From: CAYJCL01 sp964370475
GTDB lineage: Bacteria > Bacillota_I > Bacilli_A > RF39 > UBA660
Length of the DNA stretch: 64,000 nt
Direction of reading: 5' to 3'
NCBI GenBank assembly: GCA_964370475.1
Contig: CAYJJI010000002.1
Location: forward strand, 1-64,000
Under the pieces are notes generated by a model, which was not told where the DNA came from, did no database searches, and saw nothing but the letters and a program-made list of their open reading frames with translations. Position numbers and translations under genes: made by a program. Below are positions 25,593-34,747 of this stretch, one piece after another. How positions within the stretch are numbered: position 1 is the stretch's first letter; each line of letters opens with the position of its first letter.

Positions 25593-27233
25593 TCATTCAA
25601 ATATACTTCCACCAATAAATTCTCTTAATATTGAGTCTTTATTTACATACTCTGATGTTATTGGGAAGAATGTTTTTAAGAAGCTGATTAATCTTCTTGA
25701 TTCTTCGTAGTATGGAGAATTATTATCTATAGAATATAATAACGGTTCTACATATACTTTTAATAAATTAATTTCATATGGTAATGAAGTATTAATTATC
25801 ATATTGGCTTGATCTATAAAAGGATATATATAATTTTCTTCTCCATGCTTTAATGTTTCTAAATAACTAATAGTTTGTTCTACAGATTTATTTCTTGTTC
25901 TTTTATCTCTAATTATTCTTCTTAATATTCTTAAATCTGTTGATGATATATAGTTATGTTTATCTATTTTTAAGGATATAAATGGGCTTAAATATATTTT
26001 ATATTTTAATTGTTGTGGTATACCATCTGTAAGACGATCATTTAAACAATGTAGTCCTTCCATAAGAATTATACTATTTTGAGGTAATTTTACTTTTCTA
26101 GTAAACTCTTTTTTACCTTTTATAAAGTTGAAAGTTGGAAGTGTTACTTCTTCTCCTTCTATTAACTGTTTTAAGTTTTCTGATAATAGTTTTGTATCTA
26201 GTGCTTCTAAACATTCATAATCCGGTAAACCTTTATCATTTTTAGGAGTTAGTTCACTATCTACGAAATAATCATCAACAGAAATTATAAACGGCTTATA
26301 TCCTTGTGATTCTAATGCTAAAGCCAGTTTTTTTGTAGAAGTTGTTTTTCCTGATGATGATGGCCCAGCTATTAATACATATTTTGCTTGGTGTTCTATT
26401 ATTTCTGATGCTGCATTTATTATCTTTATATTAAAAAATGTTTCACTTACTTTTATTAAATCTAATACTTTGTATTCTGATATTTTTTTGTTTATATCTG
26501 ATAAGTATTTTATATCTAGTTTGTTTAGCCAATTTCTGTTATCTTTGTAATTATTTATTATCTTTTCATAATGAACATATGAAGGATTTTCACTTACTTT
26601 ATGTTTTAAAGGTAATAATACTATTATTTCATTTTCTTTTAAAAAATGAAGGTCTAAATCTTTTAAATACTTTGTGTTTGTCGGAACAAAGTTATAATAA
26701 TAATTAATTGTATTTCTTAATCTGTTTAATGTTAAAACATTATTAGTAATATTGTGAATGTTATTTGCTTTTTCATAATCTCTTATATAATTAAAATAAT
26801 TTATAGCCTCTTCTTTTTCAACATTTACCTTTGTTATTTCTTCTTTGTTATCAATTATTTTCTTTGATACATCTAATAATTTTTGGAAATCTTCTTGTGT
26901 AAATGTTGTAGGTCCAGTTATTTCCGCATGGATTCCGTTACTTATTGAATGATTATAACTTATTATATGTTGAGGATGAGTTTCTTTTAAAGCTACTTCC
27001 ACTAGAAATTTAACTCCTGATTGATATATTTTTTCTCCTGTAGAGGTATCTCTTGTGATAAATTCTATTCTATCTTTATTTTTTATTTTTTGTGCTGGAA
27101 AAGTTAATTCATCGTTTACTCTTATACCTACTATTTCATCATTATTTTGAATATCTATTAATTTACTATAAGTAGTGCCTTGTTCAACTGTTAAAGTTCC
27201 ATTTCCTTTTATCATTATTTCTATTGTGTTCAT
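25593..27233 (-). CDS. Uridine kinase-like nucleoside kinase with TGS/ThrRS-like N-terminus
   Basis: A 546-residue fusion. Residues 1-60 resemble a TGS (ubiquitin-like) domain. The following 60-220 region resembles the second additional domain of threonyl-tRNA synthetase (HPQHIISYNHSISNGIHAEI). The C-terminal half is a phosphoribulokinase/uridine kinase domain: Walker A GPSSSGKTTSTKKLA at about 290, SVDDYFVD (Asp-Asp-Tyr substrate motif), LMEGLHCLND and RRIIRDKRTRNKSVEQTI. Such fusions are widespread in Bacillota and Thermotogae, annotated only as nucleoside kinase or uridine kinase; the substrate is uncertain. It has its own promoter and is followed by gap. Confidence 0.85.
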   Translation of the reverse strand: MNTIEIMIKGNGTLTVEQGTTYSKLIDIQNNDEIVGIRVNDELTFPAQKIKNKDRIEFITRDTSTGEKIYQSGVKFLVEVALKETHPQHIISYNHSISNGIHAEITGPTTFTQEDFQKLLDVSKKIIDNKEEITKVNVEKEEAINYFNYIRDYEKANNIHNITNNVLTLNRLRNTINYYYNFVPTNTKYLKDLDLHFLKENEIIVLLPLKHKVSENPSYVHYEKIINNYKDNRNWLNKLDIKYLSDINKKISEYKVLDLIKVSETFFNIKIINAASEIIEHQAKYVLIAGPSSSGKTTSTKKLALALESQGYKPFIISVDDYFVDSELTPKNDKGLPDYECLEALDTKLLSENLKQLIEGEEVTLPTFNFIKGKKEFTRKVKLPQNSIILMEGLHCLNDRLTDGIPQQLKYKIYLSPFISLKIDKHNYISSTDLRILRRIIRDKRTRNKSVEQTISYLETLKHGEENYIYPFIDQANMIINTSLPYEINLLKVYVEPLLYSIDNNSPYYEESRRLISFLKTFFPITSEYVNKDSILREFIGGSIFE

Positions 27234-27257
27234 ATATTCCCTCTTAATCTTATATAT

Positions 27258-27286
27258 ATTTTATCAAAATATTAATATTTTGTCAT
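27258..27286 (-). promoter_or_regulatory. Promoter of the nucleoside-kinase-like gene
   Basis: A -35 ATGACA (27281-27286) and a -10 TAAAAT (27258-27263) are 17 bases apart. The spacer holds the palindrome AAAATATTAATATTTT. Confidence 0.55.
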
Positions 27287-27299
27287 ATTTTTTTACTAA

Positions 27300-27305
27300 T
27301 ATAAT
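27300..27305 (+). promoter_or_regulatory. Possible -10 box of clpP
   Basis: A perfect TATAAT about 35 bases before the clpP start. The best -35 candidate is TTGTCA only 14 bases upstream, which is short, so the promoter is uncertain. No CtsR-type heptad repeat is seen. Confidence 0.35.
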
Positions 27306-27340
27306 TGTAAATACTGTCTAAGATAGTAATAGGTGATTTT

Positions 27341-27904
27341 ATGAATATTGTTCCTAATATAATAGAAAAAAAATTTAATGGTGAATTTGTGTATGATTTA
27401 TATAGTAGAATGCTTAAAGATAGGATTATTTTTATTACTGGAGAGATTAATGATATAACAAGTAATATTGTAGTTAGTGAGTTGTTGTATTTAGACTCAT
27501 TGAATAACGATGATATTTACATTTATATTAACAGTCCTGGTGGTTCTGTTACTTCTGGGATGGCCATTGTGGATACAATGAATTTTGTCAACAGTAAAGT
27601 TAATACAATAGTTATAGGTATTGCTGCCTCTATGGCATCTTTGATTTTAGCTTGTGGGAATGAAAGATCTGCTTTACCTAATAGTGAAATAATGATTCAT
27701 CAACCACTAGGCGGTGTCAACGGACAAGCTACAGATATTAAAATAGCTGCTGAAAGAATATTAAAACTAAAGGATAAATTAAATAAGTTACTAGCTCTTA
27801 AAACTAGTAACTCATTATCTAAAATTAAGAAGGACGTTGAACGAGACTATTACATGTCTTCTAACGAAGCTCTTAATTATGGTATTATTGACAAAATTTT
27901 ATAA
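27341..27904 (+). CDS. clpP: ATP-dependent Clp protease proteolytic subunit
   Basis: The barrel-shaped serine peptidase that degrades proteins fed by ClpX or ClpC. At 187 residues it is slightly shorter than the usual 194-200. The oxyanion strand is INSPGGSVTSGMAI, and the catalytic triad is S97 (GIAASMAS), H120 (MIHQPLGG) and D169 (VERDYYMSS). The start has AGGTGA before ATG 27341. Its stop codon touches the stop of the convergent pilin-like gene (27904/27905) with no terminator between, so the transcripts must overlap. Confidence 0.95.
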   Translation: MNIVPNIIEKKFNGEFVYDLYSRMLKDRIIFITGEINDITSNIVVSELLYLDSLNNDDIYIYINSPGGSVTSGMAIVDTMNFVNSKVNTIVIGIAASMASLILACGNERSALPNSEIMIHQPLGGVNGQATDIKIAAERILKLKDKLNKLLALKTSNSLSKIKKDVERDYYMSSNEALNYGIIDKIL

Positions 27905-29842
27905 TTATGGATTAAATGTTATATTAATTTTATATGAAGCTGATACATCACTTGCATCTGCTGTTATTCCGATTCTAAAATGCAAACTGCTTGTTCCATT
28001 TAAATTATATGTGTAGCTTCCTGACCAGTTTGTATTAGTTCCATTCCAAGCTACATCAATTTCTGTTCCATTTAGTTGTAAGTTACTATCTCCATCTTCA
28101 CCAGTGTGATGATTTGTATAACTTTTTATGTATCTTATTGTCGCAGTTTTGTACAAACTCATATTTGGTACATTTGATGATGTTATATAATAATTTGAAT
28201 AAATTCCTTTTCTTTTTCTTACAACTGATATAGTAAATTCTTTATAATAAAACGGACTTAATTTAGTACTTAATGTTTTACTTACCTCTTTTGTATTTCC
28301 TGCTTTATCATATATTTTCACTAATATATTATAATTAGATGAAGTTTTTAAATTAGTCATTGAATACGAAGCTGTTTCACTTGATGAATATATTATTTGT
28401 TGTAATACATTATTTGAATAAATTTCATATTTTTCTATCTCTCCGTAGCTATCAGATCCTGTTATATTTATTTTAGCAGATGTTGTTGTTGTATCAGAAA
28501 ATGCTATAGATACTGTTGGTATTTCTCTATCAATCTTTTTTTCTTCATAATAGTTTTTATCGCTAAATGTTGCTTCCGTTATATTTTTAGCATTATCTAT
28601 AGCGTAAATATAGTAATTACCATTATCTTTTAAATAGCCTGTATTTCCATTGATTATATCCTTTTCTTCTACTTGATTATAATTTGTTATTCTATTTTTT
28701 GATATGTAATATCCCTTTATTCCTGATGCATCATTTCCTACATCTTCCCCATTTAATGTTACTAATCTATTTTGGTTTGTCCAACTAGTACTTATCTGAA
28801 CATTTATATTAGGTTTAGTAGTATCTACTTTTTGAATTTGAATTATTTTTGAAGATGTATTTCCTGCTTGATCACTTGCTATTATTTCGTAGTTTCCATT
28901 TTCAACTTCAATTATCTTAGTTCCGTTTGATTCTATTTTTATTGTACTGCCATTATTAGTAACGTTTTTTATTCCTGATCCTATATTTCCATCATTTACT
29001 TCTATGTTTAGTTCTCTTAAATAATTTGTCCATTCGCTATCATCATATTCAATATTTAGAAATGGAGCAGTTTTATCTATCTTTACTATCTTGGAATTAG
29101 TTTTTAGACCTGATGTGGTATTAATTGTAATATTGATAGTAGCTATTATGTTTTCTGATGATATTTTAACTATATTACTACAATTATTAACATCTATAGT
29201 TGCACCTGTTGTTATTCTACATATATTATTGTTTTCATCAACTAGTTTAGTTTCATTTATACCTGCTCCACTATAGATGAATTTTGCATCTGTTGCGTAG
29301 CTATATTCTCCATTATCTAGGAGGTGTGTTTCTATTATTACGTCTTTATTACTCCAATCAACTTCATTAGTAGCTGCGTTGATATTTAGTTTTTCGCCAA
29401 TCACATTTCCATCTATTTTGTATGCTGTAATACTAATATTAGAGTCTTTTTCCTCTTCTAATTTAACTTCACAACCAGTATATTCTTTATTGGTATATTC
29501 TGCATTTGGAATATTATTTTCAATATATATATCAATGTTATGACATATAATGTTTTCATTTGATACAGGGTCTAATATTTCATTTGTCTTACCATCATCT
29601 GCACTTAAATATCCGTCATTTACCAGTTGCAATATTGGAATGCTAATTGGTGATGACAAGTTATTTTCGTCTGCCCATTTTTCTGCAGAAAGCTCAATTT
29701 GTGCTATTTTATTTAATCTTGCTTGTTCTTTGTTTTTTTCATTTATATTCAAGTACGATGGTATTGCAATAGCCATTATTATACCTAGTATTACTATAGC
29801 TACTAGTATCTCAACAATAGTAAAGCCCTTTTTATTCTCCAT
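27905..29842 (-). CDS. Giant type IV pilin-like protein with Ig-like repeats (paralogue 1)
   Basis: A 645-residue protein with a class III (type IV pilin) N-terminus: the cleavage site G6/F7, TIVE with Glu at +5, then a hydrophobic helix to about residue 27. The next 90 residues resemble pseudopilins. Residues about 255-480 hold at least three Ig-like repeats, each opening with a K-I/V-D-x-x-x-P motif (KIDKTAPFL, VDTTKPNIN, IDREIPTVS). The last 130 residues are Ser/Thr/Tyr/Asn-rich and beta-like, with no cysteine cluster. Typical pilins are 140-200 residues, so this is a large surface adhesin-like version. It follows whiA by seven bases. No assembly ATPase is visible in the window. Confidence 0.82.
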   Translation of the reverse strand: MENKKGFTIVEILVAIVILGIIMAIAIPSYLNINEKNKEQARLNKIAQIELSAEKWADENNLSSPISIPILQLVNDGYLSADDGKTNEILDPVSNENIICHNIDIYIENNIPNAEYTNKEYTGCEVKLEEEKDSNISITAYKIDGNVIGEKLNINAATNEVDWSNKDVIIETHLLDNGEYSYATDAKFIYSGAGINETKLVDENNNICRITTGATIDVNNCSNIVKISSENIIATINITINTTSGLKTNSKIVKIDKTAPFLNIEYDDSEWTNYLRELNIEVNDGNIGSGIKNVTNNGSTIKIESNGTKIIEVENGNYEIIASDQAGNTSSKIIQIQKVDTTKPNINVQISTSWTNQNRLVTLNGEDVGNDASGIKGYYISKNRITNYNQVEEKDIINGNTGYLKDNGNYYIYAIDNAKNITEATFSDKNYYEEKKIDREIPTVSIAFSDTTTTSAKINITGSDSYGEIEKYEIYSNNVLQQIIYSSSETASYSMTNLKTSSNYNILVKIYDKAGNTKEVSKTLSTKLSPFYYKEFTISVVRKRKGIYSNYYITSSNVPNMSLYKTATIRYIKSYTNHHTGEDGDSNLQLNGTEIDVAWNGTNTNWSGSYTYNLNGTSSLHFRIGITADASDVSASYKINITFNP

Positions 29843-29849
29843 ACATACC

Positions 29850-30776
29850 TCATTTATTTGATTGATGATTTTTAATTATTTTATTTATTTTTATAAAATA
29901 ATGGTTTATTCCTGATTTACCTATTTTTTTACCAGTTTCTTCTGTTATTATTTCTGCTAATTCGCTGTAAGATGCTTCTGGGTATTTTTCTCTATAATCA
30001 ATTATTTCTTTTGTTCTATCGTCAATTATATCATATAAATCAAATTCTTTTAAATATTTTATATTTTCTAAGTGACTTAATCCTGTTTTTATTATTTTTT
30101 CTTGATTTGCTATTTCACAGTTATTTAATCTATTTACCATATTTTTATGATCTCTATATATCCTTATATCTTCATAATAAAATAAAGCATTGTTTACGTT
30201 GAACATTTTTAAAATATCACTTATCATTTCTGCGTTTTTTAAATATACCATATAATTATTTGTTCTTTTAATAAATTTAAATATTATATTAATGTCTTTA
30301 AATAGCTTAATTATAAATAATACTTCTTTTTTTGTTTTTATAAAAAATTCTAAATGATAACCACTATTTTGTGGGTTGTTAATGCTTCCTGAAGATAAAA
30401 ATAATCCTTTGATGTAAGCTATTTTTTCTTCATCAGATTCTAATAAAAATTCTTTTGCACTTGTCTTTTTTTGATGATATGTAATGTTTAGTTTTTCTAA
30501 GATATTTTTTGTATTATTATTAATTTGTAAAATATAGAGATTTTTTTCTTTGAATTTTTTATCAATTCTATTTGTTATTGTCGGAGTAATATTTAGAGTC
30601 ATTTTAAGTGACTTATATATCAATCTTGCAACTGATGCATTTTCCATAACTAGTTCTATTTGATTTGAAGTTATTTTACCATCATATCTTATAAACGATG
30701 ATAGCAGAGCTATTGTTTCTATGTTGTTAAAGTTTTGTTTTGATATTTCTTCTTTGATACTTGTTGTGAAAGTCAT
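29850..30776 (-). CDS. whiA: DNA-binding protein WhiA
   Basis: WhiA is a conserved Gram-positive protein with a degenerate LAGLIDADG homing-endonuclease domain and a C-terminal helix-turn-helix. In Bacillus it affects chromosome segregation and division, and in Streptomyces sporulation septation. The 308-residue protein shows the N-terminal FTTSIKEEIS, the endonuclease-like AYIKGLFLSSGSIN at about 145, LEFFIKTKK, and the C-terminal HTH with YPEASYSELAEIITEETGKKIGKSGINHY. The usual partners rapZ and yvcK are absent. Here it lies between an isoleucine-rich micro-ORF and a pilin-like gene. Confidence 0.93.
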   Translation of the reverse strand: MTFTTSIKEEISKQNFNNIETIALLSSFIRYDGKITSNQIELVMENASVARLIYKSLKMTLNITPTITNRIDKKFKEKNLYILQINNNTKNILEKLNITYHQKKTSAKEFLLESDEEKIAYIKGLFLSSGSINNPQNSGYHLEFFIKTKKEVLFIIKLFKDINIIFKFIKRTNNYMVYLKNAEMISDILKMFNVNNALFYYEDIRIYRDHKNMVNRLNNCEIANQEKIIKTGLSHLENIKYLKEFDLYDIIDDRTKEIIDYREKYPEASYSELAEIITEETGKKIGKSGINHYFIKINKIIKNHQSNK

Positions 30777-30784
30777 ATTTCCTC

Positions 30785-30874
30785 CTATATAAAGTTTGTT
30801 GAAATAATTATCCCTAGGATAATTATTATGATTATTTCTATTATAATTATTAACGTTCTTTTGTGTTTTTTCAT
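30785..30874 (-). CDS. Isoleucine-rich micro-membrane protein (29 residues)
   Basis: A short frame from ATG 30874 to TAG 30785. The peptide has a basic head (MKKHKR) and a single hydrophobic run in which nearly every residue is Ile, Leu or Val, ending in STNFI. It has GGTG upstream and a strong promoter directly before it, and its stop abuts the whiA AGGAGG site, so it would be the first gene of a micro-ORF-whiA-pilin operon. No family was recognised. It may instead be a leader peptide. Confidence 0.5.
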   Translation of the reverse strand: MKKHKRTLIIIIEIIIIIILGIIISTNFI

Positions 30875-30894
30875 TTGTTTCACACCTTTATTTT

Positions 30895-30923
30895 ATTTTA
30901 TATTTTATACTTATAATTGTCAA
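30895..30923 (-). promoter_or_regulatory. Strong sigma-A-type promoter of the whiA operon
   Basis: A consensus -35 TTGACA (30918-30923) and a -10 TAAAAT (30895-30900) are 17 bases apart, abutting the T run of the preceding terminator. The transcript would start near the ribosome site of the micro-ORF. Confidence 0.75.
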
Positions 30924-30948
30924 TAAAAAAGATAGATTTCTCTATCTT
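30924..30948 (-). terminator. Intrinsic terminator of the ftsEX-M23 operon
   Basis: The stem AAGATAGA (30929-30936) / TCTATCTT (30941-30948) has a GAAA tetraloop on the minus strand and a T run after it. It includes the M23 gene stop codon. Confidence 0.88.
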
Positions 30949-32153
30949 GAATACCAGTAAGTCCTTCTTGAAGGATACCAACTGTTAGTGTTAACACTAT
31001 TGGCTAAATATGTACTCCAACTACTGTAATCCACTCCATAATGACCTTTACTAACGTTATAATGAAGATGAGTTCCTGTTGTACACCTATCATATCCTCC
31101 ATTGGCTGTTGAAGTTGATCCTCCACCCATTTTTCCAATTACTGTATTAGTATCTACAGTTTGTCCTTCTTTAACATTAACTGTTAATAAATGGGCAAAT
31201 TCTAATGTGTAATCTATGCCATTAACATTAACGAAGACAAATACCATGTTTCCTCCACATGAACTGAATGTTACGTTTGATACTCTTCCGTTTGCAGTTG
31301 CATATATCGTAGTTCCTTCCGGTACTCCACCAACATCAACTGCAGCGTGTCCTTCTACTTTTCCTGTTATAGGACTAATTCTAACTCCCCATGAACTTGT
31401 AATATAACCTTTTGTTGTAGGTTTTAACCATCCATATGATGTTCCTATTGTTGTACAAGTTGAAACATTAACTGTTTCACTTGGACAAATACCAACATAA
31501 TATTTAATTAAGTTTTCTTGATTTTTTATTTGGCTATCTATATCTAAGTTAACATCATTTATAGTTGATAATTCACCGTTTAATTTATCAAGTTCTTTAC
31601 TTATTTCAATTATAGTAGAATCAAGTTCAATTGTTCTTTGATTTAACTCTTCTTTTAATTTTGTATTTTCTTCTATCAGTATATTAAGAGAGTCTATAGT
31701 TTTATCAGTGTATTCTGTTATTTGGTCTACTGCTTCAAGTCTTCTTACTAGATCTTGAATGCTTTTTGCATCTGAGATGTAATCACTATATATATCATCT
31801 CCTTTTGTTAACTGATAATATCTTAATAGTGCTTCTATTTCTTTATTTAATTGTTCTATTTTTGCTTCTGATTCAGCTATTTTAACATTAGCTTCTTCAA
31901 TATCTATTTCTATTTCTTCTTGCTCTAAACGCATGTTGTAAATATTATTATTAACTGCATCTATTTCAGCTTGTGTTAAATCTTTTGCATTTTCAATTCT
32001 AGTTTTTTCATCGTTTAAATCTTGTAGATATTGTCTCATATCTTGAATAGTTTGGCCTGAATTAGCTTTAACCATTATTGGAGCAAAATAAGGGAATATC
32101 ATAGCTAATATTAGTATAACACTGATTATATTATTAAGTTTTTTTTGCATCAT
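30942..32153 (-). CDS. M23 peptidase with coiled coil, FtsEX partner
   Basis: A 403-residue secreted murein hydrolase. It has a signal peptide (hydrophobic 9-25, ending VKANSG), a long Glu/Leu/Asn-rich coiled coil (about 35-215), and a C-terminal LytM/M23 zinc peptidase domain with GHAAVDVG and THLHYN as His/Asp metal ligands. Its ATG overlaps the ftsX stop (ATGA). In other bacteria FtsEX activates a coiled-coil partner of this type (EnvC, PcsB, CwlO), so it is expected to cut peptidoglycan at elongation or division sites under FtsEX control. Confidence 0.9.
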   Translation of the reverse strand: MMQKKLNNIISVILILAMIFPYFAPIMVKANSGQTIQDMRQYLQDLNDEKTRIENAKDLTQAEIDAVNNNIYNMRLEQEEIEIDIEEANVKIAESEAKIEQLNKEIEALLRYYQLTKGDDIYSDYISDAKSIQDLVRRLEAVDQITEYTDKTIDSLNILIEENTKLKEELNQRTIELDSTIIEISKELDKLNGELSTINDVNLDIDSQIKNQENLIKYYVGICPSETVNVSTCTTIGTSYGWLKPTTKGYITSSWGVRISPITGKVEGHAAVDVGGVPEGTTIYATANGRVSNVTFSSCGGNMVFVFVNVNGIDYTLEFAHLLTVNVKEGQTVDTNTVIGKMGGGSTSTANGGYDRCTTGTHLHYNVSKGHYGVDYSSWSTYLANSVNTNSWYPSRRTYWYSR

Positions 32154-33049
32154 ATTTTCAAATACTTTCTTACCGCTCTATAACTACCAAACATTCCTAC
32201 TATTCCACCTAACGCTAATAATGTTAGTGCTATGTAGAATATAAAGTATGTAGGGTTAATTAGAGGGATTATATTTGAATACACGAATCCGTTTAGTTCT
32301 TCGTATAAAATGAAATACCCATATACTGTTGTTACAACTGGTATTATTGAACCAATAATACCTAATATTAAACCTTCAAATAAGAAAGGTAATCTAATAA
32401 TTAAATTTGGTGTTCCAACCAATCTCATTATTTCTATTTCACTTCTTCTTGAAAATATCGTTAATTTAATAGTGTTACTAATTAAGAATACTGTAACAAT
32501 TACTAATGCTCCAACTATTATTATTGTAACTGTCTCTATTACATCAAATGCTTTGATAAAGCTTTCTGCTTTACCTTCTCCGTATTTAGCTGCGAAAACA
32601 TTATCTAACATTTCTATATCTGTACTTGTTTTTTTCAAGAGATTTACATCTTCTACTTTTATTTCAAACGAATCTCTTAATGGATTAGTTTCTAAAGTTT
32701 CTAGTATTGCTCCTATATCTTCTGATTCGTTTTCTAAATCAGCTTTCCATTCATCGTTACTTATAAATACAACATTTTCTTCTTCAATGTTATCAAGTGC
32801 TATTATTTGGCTTTTTAGTGTTGCCACTTGTTCTTCTGTTAAATCTTGTTCTAAAAATACATCGATTGTTAAATCACTTTCTAGTTCTCTTGTAGCATTA
32901 TTTACGTTAAATGACATCACCAATGCTACTGCTACTATAATTAAAGTTATCGTTGAGCAAGCTATTGATGCTAGGCTTAAACTGAAATTTCTTCCAACAC
33001 TTTTAAAAGCGTCGCGAATGTTTACTTTTAAAATTCTAAATACTTTCAT
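32150..33049 (-). CDS. ftsX: Cell division protein FtsX
   Basis: FtsX is the membrane half of the FtsEX complex and transmits ATP-driven changes to a murein hydrolase outside. The 299-residue protein has the FtsX layout: an N-terminal cytoplasmic region, helix 1 (about 24-46), an extracellular domain of about 130 residues, and three further helices (about 170-195, 220-245, 265-290). It begins with ILKVNIRDAFKSVGRN and ends with the conserved GSYRAVRKYLKI. It starts inside the 3' end of ftsE (14-base overlap), behind AAGGTAA. It is transcribed as yitT-ftsE-ftsX-M23. Confidence 0.95.
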   Translation of the reverse strand: MKVFRILKVNIRDAFKSVGRNFSLSLASIACSTITLIIVAVALVMSFNVNNATRELESDLTIDVFLEQDLTEEQVATLKSQIIALDNIEEENVVFISNDEWKADLENESEDIGAILETLETNPLRDSFEIKVEDVNLLKKTSTDIEMLDNVFAAKYGEGKAESFIKAFDVIETVTIIIVGALVIVTVFLISNTIKLTIFSRRSEIEIMRLVGTPNLIIRLPFLFEGLILGIIGSIIPVVTTVYGYFILYEELNGFVYSNIIPLINPTYFIFYIALTLLALGGIVGMFGSYRAVRKYLKI

Positions 33050-33737
33050 TTACCTTGTACTTTCCTTTCGCTTGATCTCCAACTAAACTACCATTTTCAA
33101 TTGAAAGAACTCTTTTTTTCATTCTATTTACTATATCTTTGTCATGAGTAGCCATAATGATTGTTGTTTCTAATTCTTTGTTAATTGAATCTAAAACTTT
33201 CATTATTTCCATAGATGTTTCTGGATCTAAGTTTCCTGTTGGTTCATCACATATTAACAATTTAGGTTCGTTTACTATTGCTCTTGCTATACAAACTCTT
33301 TGTTGTTCTCCTCCTGACAATTGATTTGGAAATGATCTGATTTTTTCTTTTAGTCCTACTCTTTCTAATGATTTAAGAACCATTTTTTTGATTTCTTCTT
33401 TTTTCATTCCCATTGTTTCTAGTGCAAATGCTACATTTTCGTACACTGTTAGTTTTGGAAGTAATTTAAAATCTTGAAATACTATTCCTAATTTTCTTCT
33501 TAATTTGTAAACTTTTCTGTTTTTTAAACTTGAAATATTTATTCCTCCAACATTAACTTCTCCTTTTGTTGGTTTTTCTTCTCTATATAACATTTTAATC
33601 AAAGTTGATTTTCCACTACCACTTGAACCGATTAAAAAGACGAATTCTCCTTTTTTTATTTCTAAGGTTAAATTCGCAACTGCTGTTACTCCATTTGAAT
33701 AAACTTTGTAACAATTTTTTATTTCAATAAACTTCAT
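33036..33737 (-). CDS. ftsE: Cell division ATP-binding protein FtsE
   Basis: The ABC ATPase of FtsEX. The 233-residue protein contains Walker A GSSGSGKST (37-45), Q-loop VFQDFKLLP, signature LSGGEQQR, Walker B LLICDEPTGNLDP and the His switch MATHDKDIV. The FtsE-specific FQDFKLL segment distinguishes it from other ABC exporters. The start lies just two bases from the stop of the upstream yitT gene. The partner ftsX follows directly. Confidence 0.96.
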   Translation of the reverse strand: MKFIEIKNCYKVYSNGVTAVANLTLEIKKGEFVFLIGSSGSGKSTLIKMLYREEKPTKGEVNVGGINISSLKNRKVYKLRRKLGIVFQDFKLLPKLTVYENVAFALETMGMKKEEIKKMVLKSLERVGLKEKIRSFPNQLSGGEQQRVCIARAIVNEPKLLICDEPTGNLDPETSMEIMKVLDSINKELETTIIMATHDKDIVNRMKKRVLSIENGSLVGDQAKGKYKVNESI

Positions 33738-33739
33738 TA

Positions 33740-34681
33740 CTATACCACCTTATCATTTTTTATTATAACACTATCTTCATCATAATTAAATGGTAAATTA
33801 TCCCTCTTTTTACCACCACTTACTTCATAACAATCATTTATTACAAAAAATGCTCCTGGATCTATTTCTAATATTGATTCTTTAAATAAGAAGTAATCTC
33901 TATTTGATACTACACACATAATCATATGTTTTTTATTTTTGGAATATCCACCTTCTGCTTTTATCATAGTAACTCCTGTGTTCATTACATTTATGATAAA
34001 TTCTTCTATTTCTTTTTCTTTTTTTGTATAAATAAAGAACATTTTACTATCTGATATTCCTATTAAGATTCTATCAACTAGCGTCGATGAAATGAATAGT
34101 AAGATTAGGGTGTATAAAAGTTTTTCTATTCCAAATACAAACCCACCTATTATTACTATTGTTCCATTTATTAAAATACCACCTTTACCCATTGTTATTT
34201 TTAGGTATTTATTAGCTATAAGAATAATTATATCACTACCACCCGTACTGTATCCTGATTTATAAATTATACCCATTGATAAACCTACTAATCCTCCAGC
34301 TACTAATGTAATTAGCAGCATTGAATCGAAAATAAAATATTTTACTAAAGGTGCTGTAAACCCTGATGTAATTTCTATGAATAGTGGTAATACTAGCGCT
34401 CCGATAATACTTTTTTTTGTAGTATCTGCTCCTAGAAATATAAATCCTAACGTAACAGTAAATATATTAAATAATAAAATTGTTATTGAAGGGTTTATTT
34501 TGAATAAGTAATCTAAGATTACTCCTGTACCACTTGCTCCACCTATAACGAAGTTATTTTCCAAAAGGATGATGTTAAAACTTATTGCTAATAAGAATAA
34601 ACCTGATAACATCATCAAGTTTCTTAAAACGAAGTTTTTTTTGTTTATTTTTTTTAGGATATCTTTGTAATCTATTTTCAT
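33740..34681 (-). CDS. YitT family membrane protein (paralogue 1)
   Basis: A 313-residue protein with an N-terminal DUF161 membrane half (five to six hydrophobic helices, about 20-215) and a cytoplasmic C-terminal DUF2179 domain. GGASGTGVILDYLF and KSGYSTGGSDIIILIANKYL are the paired glycine-rich family repeats. AEGGYSKNKKHMIMCVVSNRDYF opens DUF2179. The substrate is unknown. ATG 34681 is used because GGTGA is five bases before it. It heads the ftsEX operon and has a paralogue at 58.1 kb. Confidence 0.9.
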   Translation of the reverse strand: MKIDYKDILKKINKKNFVLRNLMMLSGLFLLAISFNIILLENNFVIGGASGTGVILDYLFKINPSITILLFNIFTVTLGFIFLGADTTKKSIIGALVLPLFIEITSGFTAPLVKYFIFDSMLLITLVAGGLVGLSMGIIYKSGYSTGGSDIIILIANKYLKITMGKGGILINGTIVIIGGFVFGIEKLLYTLILLFISSTLVDRILIGISDSKMFFIYTKKEKEIEEFIINVMNTGVTMIKAEGGYSKNKKHMIMCVVSNRDYFLFKESILEIDPGAFFVINDCYEVSGGKKRDNLPFNYDEDSVIIKNDKVV

Positions 34682-34747
34682 ATCATTCACCATTTATATT
34701 ATACTATATTTTTAGATTATTGCATATGTTTTAATGAGGTGATATAC

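Noticed and set aside
32310..33086. A 258-codon plus-strand frame over ftsX
   Set aside because: It is the complement of ftsX and carries no motif; its composition is Ser/Thr/Ile-rich shadow sequence.
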